From Candidatus Manganitrophaceae bacterium (GTDB taxonomy: Bacteria > Nitrospirota > Nitrospiria > SBBL01 > JAADHI01), in assembly GCA_013151935.1 (NCBI GenBank), contig JAADHI010000012.1, positions 1 to 61,443 of the forward strand: a stretch of DNA of 61,443 nucleotides, given 5' to 3'. Below the pieces are notes generated by a model. The model ran no database searches, was not told where the DNA came from, and was given only the letters and a program-made list of their open reading frames with translations. Made by a program: the position numbers and the translations under genes. Positions 1 through 9,469 of this stretch are shown here, piece after piece; position 1 is the first letter of the stretch, and each line of letters opens with the position of its first letter.

Positions 1-814
1 GATCGGCATAATTCAAAACAAGGGCTTCGATTTCAGCACCCCGATCTGCGAGATTTGCGGCAAAAATGTTAATCGCCAAAGTCACCATACGTTGATCCGT
101 TCCGGTCACTTCAACAAACAATTCCGAATCACCCACTTCAACTTCGCCTAAAGCACGACTATTGATAATGGGCGGGAAAGAAAGGATCTCTCCCTTGGCA
201 TCTTTTAAAATCGGGAACTGTTTCGCGCCCTTTAAGGTGTGCGCGTATTCAATGCCCTTGGGGTGTTTTGTGATGATCTCTTTTAAAGACATCGGCATAT
301 CAAAGCCCAGTGGCACAAAGAAGGTGCTTTCGGGATCAACCAAATCATATTTGACCGGAAAGTTGATTTTTTGCAGACGATAGAGTCCGATAGAAACCAT
401 TTGACGATTACGACCAAAACTATCGGCCAGCTTTTCCTGTGCCTGAATGAGTTGATCCAATATGGGCGCGGTCACGGTCATGCCCCGTGAGATACATGCC
501 GCCAAATAAGGACGCACTGTGCTGACTTCTTTTGAAATCTCAACATGGTATTGGGCTTTATTTGAAGTATCAAAAAATGGATAGCGTTCAGACCAAGACC
601 CCTTTGCAGGACGAATTTGACGCACGATACCTTCGGGGGTCCAAAGGTCGGGACGATTGGTATCGTTCAATTCTATTTTGACCGAATCACTTTCGCGAAA
701 AAAATCTTTGACTTCGCCTTTTACTTTTTCAAGCAAGGTTTCAAGCTTTTCCTGATCAACGGTGTCTTTTAAGAGGGATTCCAAATCGCTTATTTTTACT
801 TCAATGGTCGGCAT
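1..814 (-). CDS. pheT: Phenylalanine--tRNA ligase beta subunit, archaeal/eukaryal type (3' end truncated by window)
   Basis: Minus-strand frame from ATG at 814 reads [39 protein letters not shown]...NDTNRPDLWTPEGIVRQI...; typical N-terminus of archaeal-type PheT; overlaps the pheS stop by 14 bp. Open to the window edge. Confidence 0.85.
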   Translation of the reverse strand, partial: MPTIEVKISDLESLLKDTVDQEKLETLLEKVKGEVKDFFRESDSVKIELNDTNRPDLWTPEGIVRQIRPAKGSWSERYPFFDTSNKAQYHVEISKEVSTVRPYLAACISRGMTVTAPILDQLIQAQEKLADSFGRNRQMVSIGLYRLQKINFPVKYDLVDPESTFFVPLGFDMPMSLKEIITKHPKGIEYAHTLKGAKQFPILKDAKGEILSFPPIINSRALGEVEVGDSELFVEVTGTDQRMVTLAINIFAANLADRGAEIEALVLNYAD

Positions 815-2387
815 GTTTCACCTTGTTTATGTGTTGTTTTTCCCGCACCATATTTAAGTCGGAAGAAAATAAATCACGAATATCAGAGATACCCAAAGCC
901 ATCATCGCCATGCGATCCAAACCCAAACCCCAGGCAATCACGGGCACATCCACACCTAAAGGCCCCGTCACTTCAGGGCGAAAGAGACCCGCACCGCCCA
1001 ATTCCATCCATCCCAATTTTGGATGACGTACGTGCATTTCGACGGAGGGCTCGGTAAAAGGAAAATAGGCGGGGAGAAATTTAATTTCTTCGGCCAAGGC
1101 CACTTCTTTTGCAAAAAGTGTCAGCAGGCCTAAGAGGGTACGAAAGTGAATTTCTTTGCCCAGCACAATACCTTCGACCTGAAAAAAATCCGGCGCGTGT
1201 GTGGCATCCACTTGATCATAACGAAAACAGCGGGCAATGGAAAAATACTTGCCGGGGTTTTTGGCCCCCGCACCCAATGTCCGCGCTGAAACTGATGTGC
1301 CTTGGCTTCTTAAGATAAGTCGTCTTGTGCGCTCGGCATCAAAGGGATAACGCCAGCCCCGTGAGCCGGTATCGCCCCCGTCTTCGTGAGCAGCAGCCAC
1401 ACGGTCAACGACATCTTTCGGAATAGATCGATCATGCGGCGTGTCTTTCACAAAATACACATCATGGATTTCACGCGCCGGATGAAATTGCGGCATAAAC
1501 AAGGCATCCATATCCCAAAATTCATTTTCAACCAAAGGGCCACGCATTTCGGAGAAACCCATGGAAACAAACTTTGTTTTCACTTGATCCAAAAATGCTT
1601 TGTAGGGATGCAAAGCTCCACCACTGATACGAGATGGGGGAAGCTGAATATTATATTTACGAAAAATTTTCCCCTGCCAGGATTTTTCTTTCAAAATTTC
1701 CGGCGTGAGTTCGCTTAAGGTTTCAACACTTTTTTCGGAAGCGACCTTTTCATAAACGGGCGCGAATAAATCTGTTTTTTGATAGATCCGTGAAATTGCT
1801 TCATCCACACGAAAGATGCCTTTTGAGGGACTGCGTTTACGATGATGGGTCTCAATGATGGTCTGCTCTGCTGCTGAAAATTCAGAAAAAAGGCAGCGAC
1901 TGTCTTTTTTCTTGAGGCCATCAATCACATTTTGAAGCCTACGAAAAACAGACAGGGGCGCTTCATCTGAAATTTTAAACCGTCCACCCGGCACAACAGA
2001 AACTGCACCGCTGGACTTGAGTGCGCCGATGGCCTTGCTTTTTTCTTCCGGCGCCATGTCTGTGCGCTGTTGTAATTCTCGAATACCCACTTCACCTCGT
2101 TCCAAAATTTCTTCTGCCATGCGAAGTGGTGGATTTTTCAGCGCAGCGTATTTTTCTCCAATTTCAGTCAAACTTGCGATGAGCTTCACCTTTTCATCAG
2201 ACAGCACAATGATTTTTTTCGCCAAGAGCCATTCAATCGCCGATGAAATTTGAGCAGGTTTGAGTCCTGATGATTTCGCAAGCAATTCTGGACTACATCG
2301 ATCCTGTTCGGCAAAAACCCGCATGACCTGTTTTTCAAGCGGGTGAAGGGCTTCAAGAAGATGAGATAAATTTATTTCGGTCATCAC
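801..2387 (-). CDS. pheS: Phenylalanine--tRNA ligase alpha subunit, archaeal/eukaryal type with N-terminal winged-helix domains
   Basis: 528 aa; motifs [46 protein letters not shown] and [25 protein letters not shown]; long N-terminal helix-turn-helix-like extension. Confidence 0.9.
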   Translation of the reverse strand: MMTEINLSHLLEALHPLEKQVMRVFAEQDRCSPELLAKSSGLKPAQISSAIEWLLAKKIIVLSDEKVKLIASLTEIGEKYAALKNPPLRMAEEILERGEVGIRELQQRTDMAPEEKSKAIGALKSSGAVSVVPGGRFKISDEAPLSVFRRLQNVIDGLKKKDSRCLFSEFSAAEQTIIETHHRKRSPSKGIFRVDEAISRIYQKTDLFAPVYEKVASEKSVETLSELTPEILKEKSWQGKIFRKYNIQLPPSRISGGALHPYKAFLDQVKTKFVSMGFSEMRGPLVENEFWDMDALFMPQFHPAREIHDVYFVKDTPHDRSIPKDVVDRVAAAHEDGGDTGSRGWRYPFDAERTRRLILRSQGTSVSARTLGAGAKNPGKYFSIARCFRYDQVDATHAPDFFQVEGIVLGKEIHFRTLLGLLTLFAKEVALAEEIKFLPAYFPFTEPSVEMHVRHPKLGWMELGGAGLFRPEVTGPLGVDVPVIAWGLGLDRMAMMALGISDIRDLFSSDLNMVREKQHINKVKHADH

Positions 2388-3049
2388 AAAGTACCTTCCT
2401 GTCGAAGCGCCCGAATGGCATCGCCATAATCAGGATATTCCTTATTTTTAAAAACGGCGGTTCCTGCGACAAAAACATCCACTCCCGCTTCAGAAAGGGC
2501 CTTCATATTTCCCGTCGTCACGCCGCCATCGACTTCGATGAGGGTGCTCAGATTTCGTTTTCGGATCATTTTTTTTGCAGTACGAATTTTTTCATAGGCT
2601 TGCGGGATAAATTTTTGGCCGCCAAAACCGGGATTGACAGACATAATCAATAACAAGTCTAAGTCATCTAGAATGGATTCAATGCTGGAAATGGGCGTCG
2701 CAGGATTCAAGGAAACACCTGCCTTTGCGCCCAAACTTTTAATCAATTGGATCGTGCGATGCAGGTGTGGACAGGCCTCAAAATGCACGGTGACCGAGTC
2801 GGCACCCGCTTTGATAAATCCGGGGATGAGCAAGTCCGGCTCCACAATCATAAGATGCACATCCATCAACTTATCCGTCACTTTCCGTGCGGCATCCACC
2901 ACAAGCGGGCCAATCGTGAGGTTTGGCACAAAACGACCATCCATCACATCCACATGAATCCAGTCGGCACCACCTGCGTCAATGGCTTTGATTTCCTCAC
3001 CTAACTTTGAAAAATCGGCTGATAAAATAGAAGGGGCAATTTTAGGCAT
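2384..3049 (-). CDS. rpe: Ribulose-phosphate 3-epimerase
   Basis: [20 protein letters not shown]...[19 protein letters not shown]...[11 protein letters not shown]...EVDGGV; 4-bp overlap with pheS. Confidence 0.95.
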   Translation of the reverse strand: MPKIAPSILSADFSKLGEEIKAIDAGGADWIHVDVMDGRFVPNLTIGPLVVDAARKVTDKLMDVHLMIVEPDLLIPGFIKAGADSVTVHFEACPHLHRTIQLIKSLGAKAGVSLNPATPISSIESILDDLDLLLIMSVNPGFGGQKFIPQAYEKIRTAKKMIRKRNLSTLIEVDGGVTTGNMKALSEAGVDVFVAGTAVFKNKEYPDYGDAIRALRQEGTL

Positions 3050-3133
3050 TATTCATCTCATTTCAATCATCAAAGAAAACAAATCCGTCATGCAGATTTT
3101 CTTGAAAGGAAGTCCTCAAACAATTAGACTGAT

Positions 3134-3943
3134 TCATTTTTTCTTTCGACTCTTCACAATGGCATCGTGGGCTTCTGTGAATTGCTGCATTTGTTCTTTT
3201 GCAAATTTTAAAAAACCGTCCGGCAAACCTTTGGACGCCAGTTTATCGGGGTGGTACTCCCGGGCTTTTTTGCGAAAGGCACTTTTGACTTCAGAATCCG
3301 TCGCGGTTTTGTCCACTTCGAGCACTTTATAATAACGATCCAAATCTGCCGTAAAACCTGAACCTGAGCTCCGGCGATAATCCTGCCCAGACTGCGAACG
3401 CCTGCGGGATTGACCTCCAGCACTCCCCATCAACTCGGCTTCCAATAGTTCATAGGCTCCTTCGTGCAAGTGAAGATAAGCAGGCAATAATTCCAAGATC
3501 TCTTTTTCTGCGGGATGGAGTTCGCCATCGGCCAAGGCGGTCATGAAAAGGACCCGATAAATGGTCTCTCGCATGGCGTCATCTTGCATAAATATTTCTG
3601 AAATCTGCTCGGCATATTTGTAGATAGAAGTGTCGTCCAACTTGGCACGGTCAAAAATCTGAATCGCCACCTGACGTGATTTCGCATCCAGATCAAGCTC
3701 CTGTTTGATGAAAGCATTGATGAATTCGACTTCGTCTCTGCTCACCACGCCGTCGGCTTTGGCTATTTTGGCCAACATCGAAAAAGTCGCCACAAGAAAA
3801 CCAATCTGTTTCTGCTGACCACCACCCAGTTTGCCTTGATCCTGCGTAAGCGAGCTACCGAGTCCCGCGCCGATGATTGCCCCGATGGGGCCGCCAAAAA
3901 GCATTCCAATTGTGCCGCCGATTCCGGCCCCCCACCAAGCCAT
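3134..3943 (-). CDS. DjlA-like co-chaperone: glycine-rich membrane N-terminus, TerB-like domain, C-terminal J-domain
   Basis: Gly-rich N-terminus, KADGVVSRDEVEFI (TerB-like), C-terminal YKVLEVDKTATDSEVKSAFRKKAREYHPDKLASKG with HPD motif. Confidence 0.85.
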   Translation of the reverse strand: MAWWGAGIGGTIGMLFGGPIGAIIGAGLGSSLTQDQGKLGGGQQKQIGFLVATFSMLAKIAKADGVVSRDEVEFINAFIKQELDLDAKSRQVAIQIFDRAKLDDTSIYKYAEQISEIFMQDDAMRETIYRVLFMTALADGELHPAEKEILELLPAYLHLHEGAYELLEAELMGSAGGQSRRRSQSGQDYRRSSGSGFTADLDRYYKVLEVDKTATDSEVKSAFRKKAREYHPDKLASKGLPDGFLKFAKEQMQQFTEAHDAIVKSRKKK

Positions 3944-3997
3944 TATTGCCCTCCTTGCACGACGTGTTCATCGTTTAAACCTTGAGTCTGTTTCATC

Positions 3998-5290
3998 TTA
4001 TTTCATTTTTCTCCATCGGACTGCAAAAAATCGGTCTATATTATCTGAATTGAAAGTACTTGTAAAATAGCCTGATTCATCCACATATTTTCTCGCCGCC
4101 ACAGGCAATAAAACCGAAAGATTGTCTCGTTCCATTTCAGGATGTTCCATTAAAAAAGTCTCAGCGATGGCCTCATTTTCCTCTCGCTCCGTTGAACAAG
4201 TCACATATAACAAATATCCCCCAGGCTTTAAATAAGCGACCACCTCATTTAATATTTCAAGCTGTATTTTGGCATACGCTTGAATCATCTTTTCTTTTTT
4301 TGACCACTTCCCTTCAGGGATACGTCTCAAGATCCCCAAAGCCGAACAGGGGGCATCCACCAAAATCCGGTCATACTGCCGGTTTTCAGAAAGCGCTTCG
4401 GACAAAGGCATGATCTGAACATTGGGACTTTGAAGCCGTTCTAAGTTTTCCTTTAATAAAAGAAGCCGTTTCGCACTGCGATCCGTTGCGATAATGTGGG
4501 CCTTACCTGCCGTGAGCTCAGCCAGATGGCTTGTTTTTCCACCCGGCGCCGCACAAAGATCCAGGATGCACTCTCCCGGTTTTGCACCCAATAGATGGGC
4601 CGTCAATTGCGCACCTTCATCCTGGATATAAAACTCCCCGCGTTTGAAGGCGGGCAAAGTCGCCACAGAAAGCCCTTTAACGCTTAAGGCATCAGGAGAA
4701 AGCGAAGCCACTTCAACACGTGCACCTTCTGCGATGAGCGCCGTCATCAAAACATCTCGAGTTGTTTTTAAACGATTGACCCTGAGGGTCATCGGTGGGG
4801 TAAGATTGTTCGATTCACACAGTATACGTGCTTTTTCTATCCCCCAACGTGAAATCCAGCGCTTCACCATCCACACCGGGTGGGATGTCAAAATTGCAAT
4901 GGCCTGAATAGGGTGTTTAGCATCCGGCTGAGGAAGCGTATCCTTGCTGCGAATCACATTTCTGAGCATGCCGTTCACAAAACGTCCGGCCCCCAGCCCC
5001 TCAGTGGTTTTAGCGAGATTCACTGCGCTGTTTACAATGGCATAGTCTGGAATACGATCTAAAAAAATGACTTGATAGAGTGCCAATCTCAGAATAATGC
5101 GGATCTTTTTTTTAACCCGTTTCAGCCGTGCAAACTGGTCAATCCACCAATCCAGTAAAGCCCGTTGTCGAAAAACGCCGTAAACGAGCTCAGTCATGAG
5201 TGCCTGATCACGCCTCTCTAACTGCGTTTTATTGATGACCTCGTTAATAAGCAAGCCAAGGTCTGCGCCAGTCGATTCAGCCTCACGCAA
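3998..5290 (-). CDS. rsmB: 16S rRNA (cytosine-967 C5)-methyltransferase; true start may lie upstream at a non-ATG codon
   Basis: NusB-like N-domain plus ILDLCAAPGGKTSHLAE, DAPCSALGILRRIPEGKW and VTCSTEREENE. The open frame continues upstream to about 5396 (...PDVREKTFFLLREAES). Confidence 0.9.
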   Translation of the reverse strand: MREAESTGADLGLLINEVINKTQLERRDQALMTELVYGVFRQRALLDWWIDQFARLKRVKKKIRIILRLALYQVIFLDRIPDYAIVNSAVNLAKTTEGLGAGRFVNGMLRNVIRSKDTLPQPDAKHPIQAIAILTSHPVWMVKRWISRWGIEKARILCESNNLTPPMTLRVNRLKTTRDVLMTALIAEGARVEVASLSPDALSVKGLSVATLPAFKRGEFYIQDEGAQLTAHLLGAKPGECILDLCAAPGGKTSHLAELTAGKAHIIATDRSAKRLLLLKENLERLQSPNVQIMPLSEALSENRQYDRILVDAPCSALGILRRIPEGKWSKKEKMIQAYAKIQLEILNEVVAYLKPGGYLLYVTCSTEREENEAIAETFLMEHPEMERDNLSVLLPVAARKYVDESGYFTSTFNSDNIDRFFAVRWRKMK

Positions 5291-5396
5291 AAGAAAAAAC
5301 GTCTTTTCTCGGACATCCGGGGGTTTCTTCTGAAGCGATCTGGCGCTTGATTTTGGTGATTTGTTTTGAATCAGACTAATCGCTAAAAGTAATTGT

Positions 5397-6155
5397 TCAA
5401 TCTCTTGATTGTAATTTTGAAAGCAAGTGCAGGATTTCGATATACAACCACACCAGCGTCACCAAAAGACTGAAAGCCCCAAACCACTCCATGTATTTGG
5501 GTGCACCATGGGCCGCACCTTTTGCGATAAAATCAAAATCCATCACCAGGTTAAGTGAGGCAATGACCACAACAACAAGACTAAAAAGAATCCCAAATGT
5601 CCCGTTGGAATGAATCAAGGGAATCGAAACACCAAACATGCCCACCACAAAGCTGATGAGATAAACAAGGGCAATACCACCCGTTGCCGCAAACACGCCC
5701 ATCTTAAATTTCTCTGTGACACGGATGACACCTGTGCGATAAGCCAAGAGCAGCGCGCCTAATGTGCCAAAGGTCAAAAAAACCGCCTGGCTCGCAATGC
5801 CGGGATAGCGCATTTCTACCCCCACCGAAATTCCGCCTAAAGCCAAACCTTCCAAAACCGCATAAATGGGTGTCGTCATTGGGGCCAGGTGCATTTTAAA
5901 AATTGTGATCATGGCGACAATCAAACCCCCAATAAAACCCGCCAAGACCAGCCCCATAAAAGGTGCACCTTGCATACCCAAATTCCAGGTATAGCTTGCT
6001 GAAACAATCAGTATCATGAGAGAAAGTACCGTTTTATTGACGGTGCCTTCAACGGTCATCGCCTTCCCGCGCAAGCCTGCTGAAATTCCGGCAAAAGGAT
6101 TTTTTTTCAAAGCCGGGTTCCCAGACTGAAAGTTAAAACGACGATTCATATTCAA
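5397..6155 (-). CDS. Bax inhibitor-1/YccA family membrane protein
   Basis: Seven-TM-like hydrophobic protein; N-terminal NPFAG motif and overall layout of BI-1-like bacterial proteins. Confidence 0.75.
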   Translation of the reverse strand: MNMNRRFNFQSGNPALKKNPFAGISAGLRGKAMTVEGTVNKTVLSLMILIVSASYTWNLGMQGAPFMGLVLAGFIGGLIVAMITIFKMHLAPMTTPIYAVLEGLALGGISVGVEMRYPGIASQAVFLTFGTLGALLLAYRTGVIRVTEKFKMGVFAATGGIALVYLISFVVGMFGVSIPLIHSNGTFGILFSLVVVVIASLNLVMDFDFIAKGAAHGAPKYMEWFGAFSLLVTLVWLYIEILHLLSKLQSRD

Positions 6156-6223
6156 ATCCTCCAGAAATAAGTTTTATCTTTATAAATAAAAATTGATGTC
6201 ACGCAAAAATAACTGTGTCTTGA

Positions 6224-6252
6224 GTCGGAGCAGGCTTCAAACCCGCCTCTAC
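6224..6252. repeat. REP-like imperfect palindrome overlapping the fmt stop codon
   Basis: GTCGGAGCAGGCTTCAAACCCGCCTCTAC; about 9 of 11 stem positions pair (two G-T) around a 7-nt loop; also flanked by GGAGCAG (6227-6233)/CTGCTCC (6263-6269). Confidence 0.5.
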
Positions 6253-7169
6253 GTAGACAGGACTGCTCCCATTTCGATGGGATGCCCCCCCGCGTAAACC
6301 TGAGCAGCCATCGCACGTTTCCCATCCGCCTGTACCGTCTTAAGTAGGATATAACCTGCACCCGCTGCAATTTCAAGGCCTTTACTGGAAAGCCGCACAA
6401 TCTCTCCGGGGACACCAAAATGTCCTTCCGTCGCCCCAAGACCGATCAATGTCATTTTCCAACGGGTCTTTTTGTAATAAGTTGTGAGACCCGGCCAGGG
6501 CGTAAAGCCCCGCCAACGGTTAAAAATATCCTGGGCGCTCATCTGCCACTGCACCAATCCATCCTCTTTTTTAATCAGTGGGGCCATGCTTGCTTCTGTA
6601 TCATTTTGTGGAATTGCCTTTAAAGTCCCTTTTTTCAAAGATTTTAAGGTTTCAATCAAAAGTTCGGCCCCCGCTTCGGCCAAACGTGGAGACAAATCGG
6701 CTGCCGTTTCATCAAAATCCATCGAAATCTTTTTTTTCAGCAACATAGGCCCCGTATCCATCCCTGCATCCATCAACATTGTTGTCACACCGATTTCTTT
6801 TTCTCCACGGCTTAAGGCCCATTGAATGGGGCCTGCACCGCGATACTTCGGCAGCAATGAGGCATGCACATTGATACAAGCATATTTTGGAATATTGAGG
6901 ACATTTTCAGGCAAAATCTGTCCGAAGGCCACCACCACAATCAAATCGGGGCGAGCGGCCGACAAAAGATCAATGACCTCTGTTGCTTTTCTCAAACGCT
7001 CCGGCTGATAAATGGGAATTCCAAGTTTTAAGGCCGCTTCTTTCACTGGAGGCGAGGTCAAAATCCCTTTGCGCCCCTTTGGGCGGTCGGGCTGGGTCAC
7101 AAGAAAAATCAAGTCTTCTGTCCTTGCAATGGCCTGAAAAGAAGACAGCGCAAAATCAGGCGTCCCCAT
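6249..7169 (-). CDS. fmt: Methionyl-tRNA formyltransferase
   Basis: MGTPDFALSSFQAI, NVHASLLPKYRGAGPIQWAL, GVTTMLMDAGMDTGPML; directly after def. Frame is open upstream (LRIVFMGTPDFA), so the start may be a non-ATG codon. Confidence 0.93.
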   Translation of the reverse strand: MGTPDFALSSFQAIARTEDLIFLVTQPDRPKGRKGILTSPPVKEAALKLGIPIYQPERLRKATEVIDLLSAARPDLIVVVAFGQILPENVLNIPKYACINVHASLLPKYRGAGPIQWALSRGEKEIGVTTMLMDAGMDTGPMLLKKKISMDFDETAADLSPRLAEAGAELLIETLKSLKKGTLKAIPQNDTEASMAPLIKKEDGLVQWQMSAQDIFNRWRGFTPWPGLTTYYKKTRWKMTLIGLGATEGHFGVPGEIVRLSSKGLEIAAGAGYILLKTVQADGKRAMAAQVYAGGHPIEMGAVLST

Positions 7170-7215
7170 AAAAACAATGCGAAGCTTTTCGTCGGAAAGG
7201 ACTTGTGTCGGGAGG

Positions 7216-7743
7216 CTATTTTGATTCAGCGTATTTCTGCTTTTTTTTGAATTTTCGAATAAAAATATTGCGTTTTAAACTGCTCAAATGATCCAACATC
7301 AAGACCCCGTTTAAATGATCAATTTCGTGTTGAAACAGGCGTGCAGCTAATCCTTCGGCCTCGATACGAATGTCTTTTCCCTCTCGATCCTGTGCTTTGA
7401 GTTGCACTCGATATGCCCGTCTGACTTTTTCAAAATAGCCGGGGATAGAAAGACAGCCTTCGTCCGCAAGCTCTTCCCCTTCTGATTCAATAATTTCAGG
7501 ATTGAGCAGCACAATGGGGCCAGCACCGTATTTTGCTTCGTCGTCACGTCGTGAAAAATCATAAATAAAAAAAGACTGCAAACAGCCCACCTGTGGTGCA
7601 GCCAAGCCCAAACCATCAGAGCAATAAAGGGTCTCAAACATCTGATTGATCTGGTTTTGCAAGACAGCATCAATCTCAGAAACCGCTGCTGATTTTTCAA
7701 AAAGCTGGATCTCAGGATATTTTAGTATTTCTAATGGAGACAT
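7216..7743 (-). CDS. def: Peptide deformylase
   Basis: GLGLAAPQVG, EGCLSIPG and QHEIDHLNG motifs. Confidence 0.95.
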   Translation of the reverse strand: MSPLEILKYPEIQLFEKSAAVSEIDAVLQNQINQMFETLYCSDGLGLAAPQVGCLQSFFIYDFSRRDDEAKYGAGPIVLLNPEIIESEGEELADEGCLSIPGYFEKVRRAYRVQLKAQDREGKDIRIEAEGLAARLFQHEIDHLNGVLMLDHLSSLKRNIFIRKFKKKQKYAESK

Positions 7744-7811
7744 GACTCAAATCCTCGTGAAGGGGTAATTGTACCTTGTTTCCACTTTTCTCCTCAAGTC
7801 CGCAAAACGAA

Positions 7812-8120
7812 TCAGTCGCCATAGATGATCAGCTCATGGTGCATGTATGTTCCAAACAAAACACTCAAAATACGCCGTTCCGCAAATGAAAGATCATGGA
7901 TACCTGCATTTTTAGCTTCCTGAAGAATCAGGTCTTCACTCCAGGCAACCGAGATGTCCGCACCCACAAGCCTCGAACTTACGGAGCGTTCATCTAGAAC
8001 AATGCGCTTGGCTCCGATTTTTGTATTGTTAAAATTGTGCGTCAAAGGCAGGGTCACATCGGAATAGAGACAGCCCGACAACATAAAAGACAAGAAGATG
8101 AGTCCTATTTTTTTAGTCAC
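7812..8120 (-). CDS. TRL-like small lipoprotein (copy 2)
   Basis: GTG start overlapping the upstream TAA (GTGACTAA); VTKKIGLIFLSFMLSGCLYSDVTLPL... lipobox; C-terminal FGTYMHHELIIYGD resembles the neighbouring copy. Confidence 0.65.
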   Translation of the reverse strand: MTKKIGLIFLSFMLSGCLYSDVTLPLTHNFNNTKIGAKRIVLDERSVSSRLVGADISVAWSEDLILQEAKNAGIHDLSFAERRILSVLFGTYMHHELIIYGD

Positions 8121-8415
8121 CGTAAACCACCGTTTCCAGATGGGCATAAAGACCAAATAAAATGATCGTTGATTTGGCATCAGCATGTTTAATCGTCGTA
8201 ATACCCCCGTTATCCGCAGCCGCCTTTGTGCCTGCATCCCCCCAGGCAAAGAGCCACAGAATTGATGTCGCCTCTGATACTCCTATTTTTGTACCTAAAG
8301 TCGTGTTTTCAAAATCCGTATCCAAAGGCCGTTGGACTTTTGAATAAAGACAGCCCTGCAAAATCATTGAAACAACAAGAGCAAACAAAAAACCGCGTAC
8401 CTCTTTTATTTTCAT
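8113..8415 (-). CDS. TRL-like small lipoprotein (copy 1)
   Basis: ATG at 8415 preceded by GGAGG; MKIKEVRGFLFALVVSMILQGCLYSKVQRPLDTDFENTTLGTKIG...FGLYAHLETVVYGD; lipobox LQGC. Confidence 0.7.
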   Translation of the reverse strand: MKIKEVRGFLFALVVSMILQGCLYSKVQRPLDTDFENTTLGTKIGVSEATSILWLFAWGDAGTKAAADNGGITTIKHADAKSTIILFGLYAHLETVVYGD

Positions 8416-8487
8416 GCATTCCTCCGTGTAATCTCTCTTAATAAAAATAACTCGCCCTTGTTTCTTCGCAAAAAAAAGCAATCGCCT

Positions 8488-9195
8488 CTATTTCGTAAAA
8501 TGAAGAAAAGTGTCATGAAACGACACCTGATTCGCTTGTTTTTTGAGATCTCCTGGACTGCCTTCTGCCACCAGTTTGCCTTGTTCTAAAATAAAAACCC
8601 GTTCGCAGAGCCGATCAATATAGCTCATGAGATGGCTGGAAAGAAGGATGGTCGCGCCTGCGGCGTGCCGCTTACGAATAATCTCGGAAAGCGATTCCAT
8701 CGTGGCCACATCCAAACCGTTAAAAGGCTCATCTAATATCAATAAAGATGGACTGCCAATGAGCGCCGCAGAAATCGCAATCTTTTTTTTCATCCCAAAA
8801 GACAGATCATTTAAAAGCGCATTTCGTTTTGCAGAGAGACCAAAAATTTCAAGCCAGTACTCAATTTCTTCTGTTGCTTTTTCTATGCCCTTGATTTCAG
8901 CAACATACAGCAAGAGCTCTTCTGGGGTGAGCCTGGGATAAAGCAGGGGGGATTCGGGCAAGTAGCCGATATGATGTTTGACGGCCTCGGGCATTTTTTT
9001 TACATCCATCTCACCCAAGAGGATCTTGCCTTTTTTTGGCACAATCAAGCCAACAATCATCTTCATCAGGGTTGATTTTCCTGCGCCATTGTTTCCAATT
9101 AGCCCACAAATTTCCCCTTCCGATTCCAGACTAAAAGGGTGTAGGGCCGTGAGATCTCCGTAAGATTTGGTGACATTTGAAATGGAGAGATTCAT
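8488..9195 (-). CDS. ABC transporter ATP-binding protein
   Basis: Walker A GNNGAGKSTL, signature LSFGMKKK, Walker B LLILDEPFNGLD. Confidence 0.93.
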   Translation of the reverse strand: MNLSISNVTKSYGDLTALHPFSLESEGEICGLIGNNGAGKSTLMKMIVGLIVPKKGKILLGEMDVKKMPEAVKHHIGYLPESPLLYPRLTPEELLLYVAEIKGIEKATEEIEYWLEIFGLSAKRNALLNDLSFGMKKKIAISAALIGSPSLLILDEPFNGLDVATMESLSEIIRKRHAAGATILLSSHLMSYIDRLCERVFILEQGKLVAEGSPGDLKKQANQVSFHDTFLHFTK

Positions 9196-9469
9196 TAGGG
9201 GGTGTCCTCAATTAAAAACCCAGTGCTGCCGGGTCTATTTTTTTGTCTAATAAGGCAGTACTTACGTGCTGTAGCTGCGCTACAGCAGTGGGTGCTAACA
9301 CAGTTAGACCAAAAAATAGGCCCGGCCCTTCGGGTTGAGCCGAAATTTTTGCCAATCTGTGTTGTTCATCGTTCATTTGGAGTAACCAAACTCATCTCCT
9401 CGCGCCCGCCTTGCCTGACAAAAATTTCGGCTCAACAGCACTGGGTTTTTAATTGAGGGCGCCCCCTAA
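9195..9469. mobile_element. MITE-like non-autonomous element with nested inverted repeats (predicted three-way cruciform)
   Basis: Outer 34-bp arms 9195-9228 and 9436-9469 (TTAGGGGGTGTCCTCAATTAAAAACCCAGTGCTG / reverse complement with 2 mismatches), TA at both ends; inner arms 9229-9250/9304-9325 and 9334-9351/9419-9436; apical hairpin GCTGTAGC-TGC-GCTACAGC at 9268-9286. Confidence 0.8.

Noticed and set aside
6216-6262. tRNA-like T-arm GCGGG-TTTGAAG-CCTGC on the minus strand
   Set aside because: No matching acceptor, D or anticodon arms; better explained as a REP-like palindrome.
9202-9456. 84-aa plus-strand ORF
   Set aside because: Lies wholly inside the inverted-repeat element; composition is explained by the palindromes and no start signal is convincing.
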